In this document: positions 53,655-62,220 of the stretch, in pieces
How the letters are laid out: every line of letters starts with the position of its first letter
How positions within the stretch are numbered: the stretch's first letter is position 1
Source: Gemmatimonadaceae bacterium
Lineage (GTDB): Bacteria; Gemmatimonadota; Gemmatimonadetes; Gemmatimonadales; Gemmatimonadaceae
Length of the DNA stretch: 64,000 nt
Direction: 5' to 3'
NCBI GenBank assembly: GCA_025358925.1
Contig: JANYHT010000045.1
Location: forward strand, 1 to 64,000
Translations under genes and position numbers: made by a program
Notes under the pieces: generated by a model
The model's database searches: none
Told to the model about the DNA's origin: nothing
The model's input: the letters and a program-made list of their open reading frames with translations, nothing else

Positions 53655-56621
53655 ATGCGCAACGTCATCCAAACATCGGTCTTGTTTCTGTTGCTCTGTG
53701 TTGGCGGCGCAGTAGCGTGCCCCGACAATACCAAAGCACTGCCGGTCGAGCTATCGATAACACCCAGCACTATCGATCTCGAAGTCGGCGACGCTACACA
53801 GGTGGTGGCGATTGTGCGCAATGGCTCGCAAGCCGTTTCGTTCAGCTCCACCGATAGCCGCGTGGCATCGGTGTCGGATGCTGGACTGGTCACAGCGGTC
53901 GGTGCTGGTTCTGCAGTGATCACTGCAACGTCGACACAAGACGCGAATGCGCGCGCGGCAACATCGGTCGTCGTACGAGTACCAATCGCCGTTACCCTGT
54001 TGCCAGCGGCACCTCCGTCGATGCGCCTCGGCGAAGCGTTGCAGCTTGCAGCCACTGTAACGGGGACAACAAATACCGCCGTGACATGGTCCAGTAGTTC
54101 GCCCGCGACGGCCAGCATCACAAACACCGGCATAGTCACGGGACTTGCTGTTGGTACGGCGACCATCAGCGCTACCTCCATAGCGAATCCCGCGAAATTC
54201 GCGACAGCGTTTATTACGGTCAGTACGCCGGTCGCAGTGAGCGTCTCACCGGCTGTCGGTTCCGTCAGCGTTGGGCAGGCAGGACAACTGACCGCGACGG
54301 TATCGGGCACCAACAACACCGCCGTCGTCTGGACCAGCGGCGCCACCTCAATTGCGAGCGTGAGCGTCACCGGTGTGGTGACCGGCGTTGCAGCGGGCAG
54401 CGTTGCGATCACGGTAACCTCGGCCGCTGATCCGACCAAGAGTGCGATCGCACAAATCACGGTCACCGCGTCTTCCGCGATCACCATCGTGAACGGTGCG
54501 GTGATAACGGGGCTCAGCGGCGCCGTCAATAGTTCGCGCACGTATCGCATCACCGTACCGACCGGAACGGGACAACTGACGGTGCGCACGACGGCCGGCA
54601 CCGGCGATGTCGATCTCTATGTGCGGTATCTCACGCCGCCCGATCCATCGACAACAAACACCGCAACAAGCTGCGCCTCCGATGGCGAAACAACAGTCGA
54701 AGCGTGCACGATCAACAATCCTGCTGCTGGCGATTGGTACATCGTGGTCTTCGGCTATCTCGCCTACAATGGCGTGACACTGTCAGCCACCACCGGAGTC
54801 GCAGCGGCCGTCGTCATCGCACTCACGCCGACGACTGTCAACGTGACCGTTGGTCAGACGCGACAATTATCTGCGACCATTTCGGGCAGTGCGAATACGG
54901 GCGTGACGTGGGCATCCGGCAACGGCGCGATTGCGTCGGTCAACGTATCGGGATTGGTGACCGCAATCGTCGCCGGATCAGCGATCATCACGGCACGTAG
55001 CGTCGCCGATCCAACCAAGTTTGCGCAGGCGACTATCACCGTGACGCCGGCCAGCACCGCGCTCAATCTGTCGATCCCGAAGGCGTATGTCGTGCAGTCA
55101 GTACAAAACAATGGCAGTATCCGACTCGTCGCCGGCAAAGCCGGATTAATTCGCGCGTTCCTCGTTGCGTCGATCGCGAACGCGGTGCGTCCGGCGGTAC
55201 GATTTCGCGTCTTCAACGGTACAACGCTCCTCAGCACCACCGACGTGCAGGCTGGTCGAGCATCGGTGCCGCTCACGTCGGCCGATGGACCACTCGCACA
55301 GACATGGAATGTGCCGATCGCGGCGGCCAATGTGCAGGCGGGGTTACGCATCGTCTTCGACGTCGATCCGGACAACCTGATTGCCGAATCTGACAAGACC
55401 GACAACAGTGTGTTTATCACGCCGACGGTCGTATCACTACCCACATTTAAGGCGCGATTCGTGCCGATACGTCAGAGCGCAAACAATCAGGTTGGCGATG
55501 TCACGGTCAACAACGCGAACAACTACATGCTTGAAGCGTTGAGTCGTCACCCAATCGGCGCGTACAATATTGATGTGCGCCGTGTGTACACCACCACCAA
55601 CATCATCGGGGTGGACTATGCGAATGGGTGGTCACCGTTGCTGAGTGAGATTTATGCATTGCAGGTTGCCGAAGATCCCACACGCTTCTTCTACGGCGTG
55701 CTCAAACCGAGCAACAATACCAACGGAACCGGCTTGGGATACATTGGCTCGCCCGCCGCGATCGGTATTGATTGGGAGAACATTCGCTCGCAAACGGCAG
55801 CACATGAGTGGGGACATAATTTCAATCGCCAACATGCGCCGTGCGGCAATCCCGGTAATCCGGATCCGAAGTATCCATACGCCAACGGTCAGACTGGCGC
55901 GTGGGGCTTTGACGCATTCACTGGATCGGAAAAACCACCCACGTACTCGGATCTGATGGGCTACTGCGATCGCGACTTGCAATGGGTCTCCGATTATACC
56001 TATGACGGGGTGTTGAGTTGGCGAGCGGCATCGGCCGACGCGCAAAGCACGGCACCCGCCGAGAATTCGCTCATTGTATGGGGGCGCGTGACATCGCGCG
56101 GACTCGTGCTTGAACCATCGTTCGAGTCGGTGACGAAACCGCGCCTCCCCGATGGCAATGGCACAACACGACTCGAGGGATTTGATGTCGACGGCGCGCG
56201 AATGTTTAGCTACGCGTTTGACGGCGCCGTTGTGGCCGATCTTGCAAATGGCGACGAGCGGCACTTTGCATTTGCGATACCAACGCGACTGCTCACGACG
56301 AATCGCTTAGATCGTATGCGGCTGTCGGCGAGCGGTGGAAGCATTGAACAGAGCAGCCGTGTGCTGGCACCGGCGGCGAACAGCAGCGGATTGCGTTTGT
56401 CGAGTCTGCAATCTGTTACAGCGGTGCGCGTCGGTGCGATGGTTGCGGTACGTTGGGATGCACAATCATTTCCGATGGTTGTGGTGCGCGATCCGCGCAC
56501 GAGCGAGATCCTGTCGTTGGCTCGCGGCGGATTTGTTTCTCTGCCGTCATCCGCACCCGACGTCGAACTCCAGCTTTCCGATGGCGTTCGATCAAGCAGG
56601 ATGATTTTACCTCTCCGGTAA
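53655..56621 (+). CDS. Secreted multi-domain metzincin-like protease with bacterial Ig-like domains
   Basis: The 988-residue protein has a signal peptide (NVIQTSVLFLLLCVGGAVA, with Cys in AC possibly a lipobox). Big2-type Ig domains follow at about 30-110, 111-190 and 191-272, each with a 'W/FSSTDSRVASVSdaGlVTAvgaGsAvITAts' type pattern. Next are a PPC-like domain (about 275-375), a fourth Big2 (about 378-460) and a CARDB-like stretch (about 465-590). The protease domain holds the zinc motif HEWGHNFNRQH (His717, Glu718, His721, His727) and a Met-turn in YSDLMGY (Met768). A C-terminal beta region follows. HExxHxxxxxH with a Met-turn marks a metzincin. The substrate is unknown; its place beside a sigma/kinase pair may be chance. 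ATG 53655 precedes the signal peptide. Confidence 0.86.
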   Translation: MRNVIQTSVLFLLLCVGGAVACPDNTKALPVELSITPSTIDLEVGDATQVVAIVRNGSQAVSFSSTDSRVASVSDAGLVTAVGAGSAVITATSTQDANARAATSVVVRVPIAVTLLPAAPPSMRLGEALQLAATVTGTTNTAVTWSSSSPATASITNTGIVTGLAVGTATISATSIANPAKFATAFITVSTPVAVSVSPAVGSVSVGQAGQLTATVSGTNNTAVVWTSGATSIASVSVTGVVTGVAAGSVAITVTSAADPTKSAIAQITVTASSAITIVNGAVITGLSGAVNSSRTYRITVPTGTGQLTVRTTAGTGDVDLYVRYLTPPDPSTTNTATSCASDGETTVEACTINNPAAGDWYIVVFGYLAYNGVTLSATTGVAAAVVIALTPTTVNVTVGQTRQLSATISGSANTGVTWASGNGAIASVNVSGLVTAIVAGSAIITARSVADPTKFAQATITVTPASTALNLSIPKAYVVQSVQNNGSIRLVAGKAGLIRAFLVASIANAVRPAVRFRVFNGTTLLSTTDVQAGRASVPLTSADGPLAQTWNVPIAAANVQAGLRIVFDVDPDNLIAESDKTDNSVFITPTVVSLPTFKARFVPIRQSANNQVGDVTVNNANNYMLEALSRHPIGAYNIDVRRVYTTTNIIGVDYANGWSPLLSEIYALQVAEDPTRFFYGVLKPSNNTNGTGLGYIGSPAAIGIDWENIRSQTAAHEWGHNFNRQHAPCGNPGNPDPKYPYANGQTGAWGFDAFTGSEKPPTYSDLMGYCDRDLQWVSDYTYDGVLSWRAASADAQSTAPAENSLIVWGRVTSRGLVLEPSFESVTKPRLPDGNGTTRLEGFDVDGARMFSYAFDGAVVADLANGDERHFAFAIPTRLLTTNRLDRMRLSASGGSIEQSSRVLAPAANSSGLRLSSLQSVTAVRVGAMVAVRWDAQSFPMVVVRDPRTSEILSLARGGFVSLPSSAPDVELQLSDGVRSSRMILPLR

Positions 56622-56625
56622 ACCG

Positions 56626-57114
56626 ATGCCTCGTCTATCCCGCTTCTTCGCACTGGTGAGCGTGTGCGCATGTGCTGCACCACATCGCGCCACCGACGCC
56701 CCATCCGACGTCATCTCGGCGGTCACGCTCGTGCGCGGCGCGTGCTTTGGTACATGTGCGCAATACGCATTGACCGTGTCATCCGACGGCGGCGTTGTGT
56801 TTGTTGGCTTCGCCCACGTGCGGACACGAGGACTCGCCCGCGCGCATATAAACCCGACTAACGCGCGCGTGCTGATCGCGCGTTTCACTGAAGCGAATTT
56901 TGTCGGCATGTGGGAGCAATATCTCCCTGGGCAAACGTCCTGTGGTCTGTACGCGACGGATGCACCAATTGTCGAACTCTCCCTCGTCACGCCCACGTTG
57001 TACAAGAAAGTCGTGCACGACTACGGCTGTGGCAGTGCGCCGACCGTGTTGCGCGAACTTCAGGCAGCCGTGGATGCGACGGGAGAGAGTAGTCGATGGC
57101 TTCCCGCGCGGTAG
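56626..57114 (+). CDS. DUF6438-like secreted protein
   Basis: The 162-residue protein has a hydrophobic N-terminus with Cys (FALVSVCACAAP), possibly a lipoprotein signal. The DUF6438 phrase follows: AVTLVRGACFGTCAQYALTV then SSDGGVVFVGFAHVRTRG, with paired Cys in the 'r.gCfGtCp.Y.v.i..dG...' motif. Another Cys pair appears later (TSCGLYAT and DYGCGSAP). This family is of unknown function, usually extracytoplasmic. The start is 4 bp after the protease stop, so the two may be co-transcribed. Its end is 3 bp from the convergent repeat-protein gene. Confidence 0.78.
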   Translation: MPRLSRFFALVSVCACAAPHRATDAPSDVISAVTLVRGACFGTCAQYALTVSSDGGVVFVGFAHVRTRGLARAHINPTNARVLIARFTEANFVGMWEQYLPGQTSCGLYATDAPIVELSLVTPTLYKKVVHDYGCGSAPTVLRELQAAVDATGESSRWLPAR

Positions 57115-57117
57115 CTG

Positions 57118-57681
57118 TTACTTGCGGATGACGAGCACCATACCGCCAGCAAGCGGAATCCGAAGCTTTTCACCGACCGCCAATGTTTTGTAATTGCCGC
57201 CGCCCGACGCGACGATATTACCGCCGCCCGACGCGACGATATTGCCGCCACCTGATGCGACGATATTCCCACCACCCGACGCCACAATCTTCGCCGGTTG
57301 GCCTGCAACGTCGCGGGACATATCGATGACTTTTATCGCCGGAGCGCTGCCGTCCATCCCCCACATCAGGTTTGACGAAGCCAACGACTGCTTGTGTGCG
57401 CGCACCGCCTGCACCAGCTCAGCGTAACTGCTCCACTTGCCGCCGTTGTAAAGCCTCGGCGCGCACTCGTCAGCCGCACCCGAGCCAGAAGCGCGCCCGG
57501 GTCCAGCGCTCGTTGTTTTCACAACCGATATCGCAAGACTGATCCACGGATCCGTACACGGATTGTTCGATGCATTTTTGCTATCGGCCGCTGACGGATT
57601 GGCCTGCGCGTGAGCGACTCCTGCCTGCACCAGCACCAGCGCCGCCGTGGTGGTAAGAATGCCAATCGTTCGTCGTGACAT
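57118..57681 (-). CDS. Secreted protein with octapeptide repeats
   Basis: The 187-residue protein has a signal peptide (TTTAALVLVQAGVAHAQ), a central region with two Cys (NNPCTDPW and DECAPRLYNGG), and near the C-terminus four tandem copies of IVASGGGN (residues about 132-163), then YKTLAVGEKLRIPLAGGMVL. The repeats are Gly-rich and beta-like, and the DNA units are 24 bp. It is not recognised as a known family. The pattern is like adhesin, matrix or amyloid-like repeats, and copy number could vary between strains. It is convergent with the DUF6438 gene, 3 bp away. Start ATG 57681. Confidence 0.72.
   Translation of the reverse strand: MSRRTIGILTTTAALVLVQAGVAHAQANPSAADSKNASNNPCTDPWISLAISVVKTTSAGPGRASGSGAADECAPRLYNGGKWSSYAELVQAVRAHKQSLASSNLMWGMDGSAPAIKVIDMSRDVAGQPAKIVASGGGNIVASGGGNIVASGGGNIVASGGGNYKTLAVGEKLRIPLAGGMVLVIRK
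57193..57288. repeat. Four 24-bp tandem repeats inside the octapeptide-repeat gene
   Basis: Units lie at 57193-57216, 57217-57240, 57241-57264 and 57265-57288, with no spacer. Units 1 and 2 differ by one base, unit 3 by a few, and unit 4 most, as expected from stepwise duplication. Because 24 is a multiple of three, gain or loss keeps the frame. They are coding, so they are not a CRISPR array. Confidence 0.85.
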
Positions 57682-57879
57682 CGCGTCGATCTCCGAGAGA
57701 AGGGGGAGTGCGGAATAGACGCGCAGGCGTGCCGCGTCTACTCATTACTCGCACGGAAGCGGTCGCCAGCAGCTCATCCGGTCGCTCGCGCTCACACTGT
57801 TTGTCACACTCGACAACGACATGCGTTGGCATGCGCATTGACGCAGTGATTTGGTAACGTTGCAGGTTTCCCTGTTGTT

Positions 57880-58503
57880 CATGTTGCAGCGTGCACCCCG
57901 ACCTTCCCATCCCCCTTGCGCAATAGGCGCCGCCGAGCCGACTCTATGGGCATGCCCGCGCAAATTCAGCCGTATTATACCGTCGACGAAGTCCTCGCCT
58001 TTCCGGAGGACGGGAACAAGTACGAGCTCATTTACGGCGAGTTGGTCGTGAGCCCGACGCCCCGGGTCTGGCATCAGAAGATCGTGATGCGCTTGACGCA
58101 CATTTTGCTTGACTACTGCCGACGCGAAACGGTCGGCCAAGTGTTTTGCGTGGGCGCCGATCTAAGCTGGGGACGTCGCGATGTCATTACGCAGCCGGAT
58201 GTCTTTGTGCTCTCGCTCGAGGATAGCAGTATTGATCAATGGGCGGAGGTGCGCCACGTGCCGCTGATCGCCGAAGTGCTGAGTCCGTCCACGGCGCGAC
58301 ACGACCGTTTTGGCAAACGCCTCGTGTACCGCGATCAACGCGTGGACACGTATTGGATTGTCGACGCGGACAATCACCGCGTTGAAGTGTGGACCCCTGA
58401 CGCACAATTTCCGCGCGTTGAACGCGAACACATCTCATGGTCGCCAACCGGTGCATCGCAACCGCTCGTGATCATGCTGCCTGAGCTATTCGCTAAGCGC
58501 TAA
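57880..58503 (+). repeat. Direct duplication copy 1 (624 bp), includes a Uma2 gene
   Basis: The segment from 57880 to 58503 recurs at 60934-61557 with no insertions or deletions; the offset is 3,054 bp throughout. Both include about 66 bp of shared leader upstream of the ATG. Substitutions are scattered. The two copies flank a GntR gene and an amino acid permease gene. Confidence 0.85.
57946..58503 (+). CDS. Uma2-family (DUF820) endonuclease-like protein, copy 1
   Basis: The 185-residue protein is a Uma2/DUF820 member with a PD-(D/E)xK-type fold. It shows YTVDEVLAFPEDGNKYELIY with GELVV, SWGRRDVITQPDVFVLS (the Asp of P-D), VPLIAEVLSPSTARHDRF (the Glu of A-E-V and Ser-Pro-Ser), and KRLVYRDQRVDTYWIVDADN (Tyr and acidic end). 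The P-D, E-V-x-S and K residues form the expected catalytic core. Such proteins are numerous in cyanobacteria, Gemmatimonadota and Planctomycetes; their role, restriction-like or transposon-linked, is unproven. ATG 57946 or 57952 may be used. It duplicates the gene at 61000; the proteins are about 85% identical by eye. Confidence 0.83.
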   Translation: MGMPAQIQPYYTVDEVLAFPEDGNKYELIYGELVVSPTPRVWHQKIVMRLTHILLDYCRRETVGQVFCVGADLSWGRRDVITQPDVFVLSLEDSSIDQWAEVRHVPLIAEVLSPSTARHDRFGKRLVYRDQRVDTYWIVDADNHRVEVWTPDAQFPRVEREHISWSPTGASQPLVIMLPELFAKR

Positions 58504-58506
58504 CGC

Positions 58507-59232
58507 TCACCAACTTCCGCGTTCGCCAGCTATGCCAATCACTGTGGCGATGCGGTCGGCTGCGTGACGCCAATTCGTCTGCACTGCAACTTGCGCCTCC
58601 TTTGCTTTTCCATGGCGAATCGCGCTGATAATGGCTGCGTGCTCCACGACTGATGCTTTGATGTCGCTGGCGAGCAAACTGATGTACATCCGGATGTAGC
58701 GCTCCGCTTGCGGCTTGACGCTGTCGTGCAACGCGATGAGCCGAGGGCCCGCACTGGCCACGACAATCTTTCGGTGCAGTCGTTCGTCGGCTTCGTACAA
58801 ACGACTGTGATCGGCTGCTACACTGCGGCCCGTGCGGTGGAAGTCCGCGTTTAGTGCGTCAAGCTCCTTTGTGAGCGCGCGCCGTGCCGGAACGGGGAGC
58901 GCGGCCACCCAGCGCGCGGCTAGCCCCTCAAGCTCGCCTACGATGTTGAGCAGCTCGTGTGCGTCGGCGCGCGTCAGTGGCGCAACCGTGAGCCGCGCCT
59001 GCTGTGCACCGGGTGCGCCGACCACGAAGCCTTCCTGCTGAAGGCGCTGCAGCGCTTCGCGGACAGGTGTTCGGCTGTAGCCGAGTCGGGCTCCGACCTC
59101 GGTCTCCACCACGCGGCTTCCTGGAGCGAGCTGACCCTGCACGATGAGTTCGCGAAGCCGTTGGTACACTTGCTCCGGGAGGTTTCCGGGCGTGGCGTCA
59201 GCAGCAGCGTCAGGGATGTCTTGGGGCGTCAT
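58507..59232 (-). CDS. GntR-family regulator, FadR/FCD subgroup
   Basis: The 241-residue protein has an N-terminal winged HTH (QVYQRLRELIVQGQLAPGSR, then VETEVGARLGYSRTPVREAL, then RLQQEGFVV) and a C-terminal FCD helical domain. The FCD domain carries ADERLHRKIVVASAGPR and EHAAIISAIRHGKAKEA with the Asp/His residues used for metal and ligand binding. FadR-type GntR proteins sense small organic acids or amino acids. ATG 59232 was chosen; GTG 59241 is a possible start. It is divergent from an amino acid permease gene with palindromes in the gap, so control of amino acid uptake is likely. The 3' end is 4 bp from copy 1 of the Uma2 gene. Confidence 0.88.
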   Translation of the reverse strand: MTPQDIPDAAADATPGNLPEQVYQRLRELIVQGQLAPGSRVVETEVGARLGYSRTPVREALQRLQQEGFVVGAPGAQQARLTVAPLTRADAHELLNIVGELEGLAARWVAALPVPARRALTKELDALNADFHRTGRSVAADHSRLYEADERLHRKIVVASAGPRLIALHDSVKPQAERYIRMYISLLASDIKASVVEHAAIISAIRHGKAKEAQVAVQTNWRHAADRIATVIGIAGERGSW

Positions 59233-59374
59233 GGTAGGCACAGCTTAACAGAAGTACAAGTGCGCGACGGGCGACGATTGACAGCGCGTTCGAGTGTCGA
59301 CACGTTTGTATACAAATTGGCATACACATGCCAATACCTACCTGTCGACACCCGTCCCCTTTGAGGATACACCG
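59233..59374. promoter_or_regulatory. Divergent control region of GntR regulator and amino acid permease
   Basis: TTTGTA-TACAAA at 59305-59316 is a perfect 12-bp palindrome that fits the loose GntR/FadR operator form (GT...AC core). TTGGCAT-ACAC-ATGCCAA at 59317-59334 is an adjacent inverted repeat with 7-bp arms. Both lie upstream of GTG 59375. The first is the likelier GntR site. GAGG at 59363-59366 is the ribosome-binding site of the permease. Confidence 0.55.
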
Positions 59375-60850
59375 GTGAACCGCTCACTTCATCGCACGAA
59401 GTCCATTGATCAACTGTTGGCTGAGAGTGCCGACTCCGAGCGCCTTGGGCTTAAGCGCACACTGGGGCCGTTGGCGCTTATCGCGCTGGGCATTGGTGCC
59501 GTCATCGGTTCAGGTTTGTTTGTGCGCACGGCGTCGGCCATCGCCGAACGCGCCGGTCCATCCGTCACCATCGCGTACGTCATCGCCGGTATTGGGTGTG
59601 CGCTTGCTGGTTTGTGCTACGCCGAGTTCGCCTCAATGATTCCAATTGCCGGCAGCGCGTACACGTATTCGTACGTGACCATGGGTGAATTGGTGGCGTG
59701 GATTATTGGGTGGGATCTCATCATCGAATATGCAGTTGGTGCAGCCACCGTGGCGATTTCGTGGAGTCAGTACTTCAACAAGATGTTGGAATACGTAGGC
59801 CTGCATGTGCCGTACGCATGGTGTCATTCGCCGTGGGAATCTGAAGCGGGCGTGCATGGCATCATGAACGTGCCCGCAGTGGCGATTTTGTTCTTGTTGA
59901 CTGGATTGCTCGTGCGTGGGACGCGCGAGTCAGCGTTTGTGAACAACGTCATTGTGATCACGAAGCTGGCGATCGTGTTCATCGTCATCGCGGTGGGCTG
60001 GGGGTTCATGAATCCGGCCAACCACACACCTTATATTCCCGCCGCAACCACGTTTACAACCGCGCAAGGAGTCACGCATCCCTATGGCGGCGTGATGGGC
60101 ATTCTAGGTGCGGCGGGTGTCGTGTTCTTTGCCTTCATCGGATTTGACGCGGTCTCGACTGCGGCACAAGAAGCAAAAAATCCGCGACGCGATATGCCCA
60201 TCGGACTGCTCGGCTCCTTGCTTGTGTGTACGGTGTTGTACGTGCTGTTTTCACATGTGTTGAGCGGCGTGGCGACGGTGGAAGATTTTCGGTCGGCGGG
60301 CAAGGAAGCGTCGGTGTCGTTTGCGATTGCAAAATACATGACCGGATATGGATGGCTTGCAAAGTTTGTGACCGTTGCTATTCTCGCGGGATTCTCCTCG
60401 GTAATTCTCGTGATGTTGATGGGACAATCACGTGTGTTCTACACCATGAGCACCGACGGTTTAGTACCAAAGATTTTCTCCGAACTCCATCCACGATTCA
60501 AGACGCCGTATAAGTCGAACATCCTCTTCTTTCTCTTCACAGCACTGCTTGCCGCCTTTGTTCCTGAGGCCATTGTTGGAGAAATGACAAGCATCGGGAC
60601 ACTGTTCGCATTCATTCTCGTGTGCGTTGGCGTGTGGATTATGCGTGTGAAACGTCCCGACTTACCGCGAGCATTTCGTGCACCGGCGCTCCCACTCGTT
60701 TCCACGCTCGGCATCTTGTTGTGTGGCGCGATGATTTTTGGGTTGGGTTGGACGAACTGGTTGCGACTCGCGGTCTGGCTATTGCTCGGCCTAGGCGTGT
60801 ACTTCGCGTATGGTCGATCGCATTCATCGCTAGCACAGCGAGGTGCGTAG
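59375..60850 (+). CDS. APC-family amino acid permease
   Basis: The 491-residue protein has about 12 spans and APC motifs: LIALGIGAVIGSGLFVRTAS in helix 1, the unwound substrate-binding 'IGSGxF' segment, then CALAGLCYAEFASMIPIAGS in helix 2-3 and VVFFAFIGFDAVSTAAQEAK in helix 6. It resembles the CAT/YfnA group of cationic or broad amino acid transporters. A long GTG start at 59375 has GAGG 8 nt upstream; the open frame continues to 59294 but that part overlaps the operator palindromes. It is divergent from a GntR regulator, its probable controller. Substrate is not decided. Confidence 0.88.
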   Translation: MNRSLHRTKSIDQLLAESADSERLGLKRTLGPLALIALGIGAVIGSGLFVRTASAIAERAGPSVTIAYVIAGIGCALAGLCYAEFASMIPIAGSAYTYSYVTMGELVAWIIGWDLIIEYAVGAATVAISWSQYFNKMLEYVGLHVPYAWCHSPWESEAGVHGIMNVPAVAILFLLTGLLVRGTRESAFVNNVIVITKLAIVFIVIAVGWGFMNPANHTPYIPAATTFTTAQGVTHPYGGVMGILGAAGVVFFAFIGFDAVSTAAQEAKNPRRDMPIGLLGSLLVCTVLYVLFSHVLSGVATVEDFRSAGKEASVSFAIAKYMTGYGWLAKFVTVAILAGFSSVILVMLMGQSRVFYTMSTDGLVPKIFSELHPRFKTPYKSNILFFLFTALLAAFVPEAIVGEMTSIGTLFAFILVCVGVWIMRVKRPDLPRAFRAPALPLVSTLGILLCGAMIFGLGWTNWLRLAVWLLLGLGVYFAYGRSHSSLAQRGA

Positions 60851-60933
60851 ATAGGCAATTCGCAGAACCGGCAGGTGCGTACGAATGCTCGCACGCGCAC
60901 TGATATGGTGATACTGCACGCAATACGACGTGG

Positions 60934-61557
60934 CATGTTGCAGCGTGCACCCCGCCCTTCCCACCCCCCTTGCGCAATAGGCGCCGCCGAGCCGACTCTA
61001 TGGGCATGCCCGCGCAGATGCAGCCGTATTACACCGTCGACGAAGTCCTCGCTTTTCCGGAGGACGGGAACAAGTACGAGCTCATTTACGGCGAGTTGGT
61101 CGTGAGCCCGACGCCCCGGCTCTGGCATCAGAAGATCGTCATGTGGCTGACGCATCTGTTGCACGCGTACTGCCAGCGCGAAACGGTCGGCCACGTGTTT
61201 TGTGTGGGCGCCGATCTGAGCTGGGGACGTCGGGATGTCATCACGCAGCCGGATGTCTTTGTGCTCTCGCTCAAGGATAGCGGCATTGACCGATGGGCGG
61301 ATGTGCGCCACGTACCGCTGATTGCCGAAGTGTTGAGTCCCTCCACGGCGCGACACGATCGTTTTGGCAAACGCCTCGTGTACCGCGATCAGCGCGTGGA
61401 GACGTACTGGATCATCGACGCAGACAATCACAGCATCGAAGTGTGGACCCCTGACGCACAATTCCCCCGCGTTGAACGTGAACAGATCACATGGTCGCCA
61501 GCCGGTGTAACGGAACCGTTGGTGATCGTGCTCGCCGACCTGTTCGTCAAGGGCTGA
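60934..61557 (+). repeat. Direct duplication copy 2 (624 bp), includes a Uma2 gene
   Basis: This is the second copy of the segment at 57880-58503, with the same order and length. It starts just after the permease gene (stop at 60850) and ends with the second Uma2 stop. Recombination between the copies would delete the GntR/permease pair. Confidence 0.85.
61000..61557 (+). CDS. Uma2-family (DUF820) endonuclease-like protein, copy 2
   Basis: The 185-residue protein is a full-length paralogue of the gene at 57946, about 28 residues different by eye. The catalytic-type residues are kept: DVITQPDVFVLS, IAEVLSPSTARHDRF and KRLVYRDQRVETYWI. Differences cluster near the centre (LTHLLHAYCQRETV) and the C-terminus (SPAGVTEPLVIVLADLF). 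Both copies are intact, which suggests selection rather than decay after the duplication. It is convergent with a leftward membrane protein gene 21 bp away. Promoter elements within the duplicated 66-bp leader were not recognised. ATG 61000 or 61006 may be used. Confidence 0.83.
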   Translation: MGMPAQMQPYYTVDEVLAFPEDGNKYELIYGELVVSPTPRLWHQKIVMWLTHLLHAYCQRETVGHVFCVGADLSWGRRDVITQPDVFVLSLKDSGIDRWADVRHVPLIAEVLSPSTARHDRFGKRLVYRDQRVETYWIIDADNHSIEVWTPDAQFPRVEREQITWSPAGVTEPLVIVLADLFVKG

Positions 61558-61578
61558 GGCGCGGGCGACTCGGTAGTC

Positions 61579-62220
61579 TCACGATGCTCGAACCGATACA
61601 TCGAGGCCGCGCATGCGTCGGAAGTAGATAGCGATGAGGATCGCCGAGCCTGAGATGGTGACCGCCCACGGAGCAGCGCTCCAGAGGAACGACCGATTGA
61701 CGAAGTACGTGAGAAAGATCGGAACGGCGAGAACGCCGTTTGCAATAAACAACCAGCGAATCCATCGTTCGTTCTGCGTATCACCAAACGCTGGTGCAGC
61801 GAACAGTGTGGAGAGACACATGAAGATGTAGCCGATTCCGTCAATCGCATTGAATACGGAATCTCCGCGAACGAGTGTCAGCAACGCCATTTGCGTAGCT
61901 TCCCCGCGCAACACGCGTGGTTCAACGACAAATAACTCAACGACGTAGGCGGCAGCACACAACGGGACGTACACGCACGCAAACGCGACGCCCAGTTGGC
62001 TCCAGATTTTTCGGTCGATTGGTGCTGCGGCATTCACGCACACCATCATCGCCAGAAAACTCGGCGCCAAGAGCAACGACGGTCCGATTGTTAACACAAC
62101 GTCCCATGGCGCTGACAACAGGTGTGTTTCGGTCAGCACCGCAGCGATCGTGAACAGCACGCAGAAGCACGCGGTGGCGAGTGCTGACCAGTAGCCGAGC
62201 GTAGCGATTGGTGATGTCAT
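61579..62220 (-). CDS. Integral membrane protein of unknown function
   Basis: The 213-residue protein has about six spans: LGYWSALATACFCVLFTIAA, VVLTIGPSLLLAPSFLAMMV, LGVAFACVYVPLCAAAYVVE, FNAIDGIGYIFMCLSTLFAA, WLFIANGVLAVPIFLTYF and AVTISGSAILIAIYFRRM. No catalytic motif is seen. The pattern is like the DUF4386-type group of small membrane proteins. Its ATG overlaps the stop of the preceding SRPBCC gene by 4 bp (ATGA), so the two are coupled and may form a complex. Function unknown. Confidence 0.72.
   Translation of the reverse strand: MTSPIATLGYWSALATACFCVLFTIAAVLTETHLLSAPWDVVLTIGPSLLLAPSFLAMMVCVNAAAPIDRKIWSQLGVAFACVYVPLCAAAYVVELFVVEPRVLRGEATQMALLTLVRGDSVFNAIDGIGYIFMCLSTLFAAPAFGDTQNERWIRWLFIANGVLAVPIFLTYFVNRSFLWSAAPWAVTISGSAILIAIYFRRMRGLDVSVRAS

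Noticed and set aside
53537-54601. 354-residue leftward open frame opposite the Ig-domain part of the metzincin gene
   Set aside because: It is Ala/Val/Thr-rich low-complexity sequence caused by the repetitive codons of the opposite strand. It has no ribosome-binding site or family likeness, and the rightward frame has a clear protein.
57193-57288. Possible CRISPR array
   Set aside because: Four 24-bp units are contiguous without spacers and encode an octapeptide in frame, so they are coding repeats.
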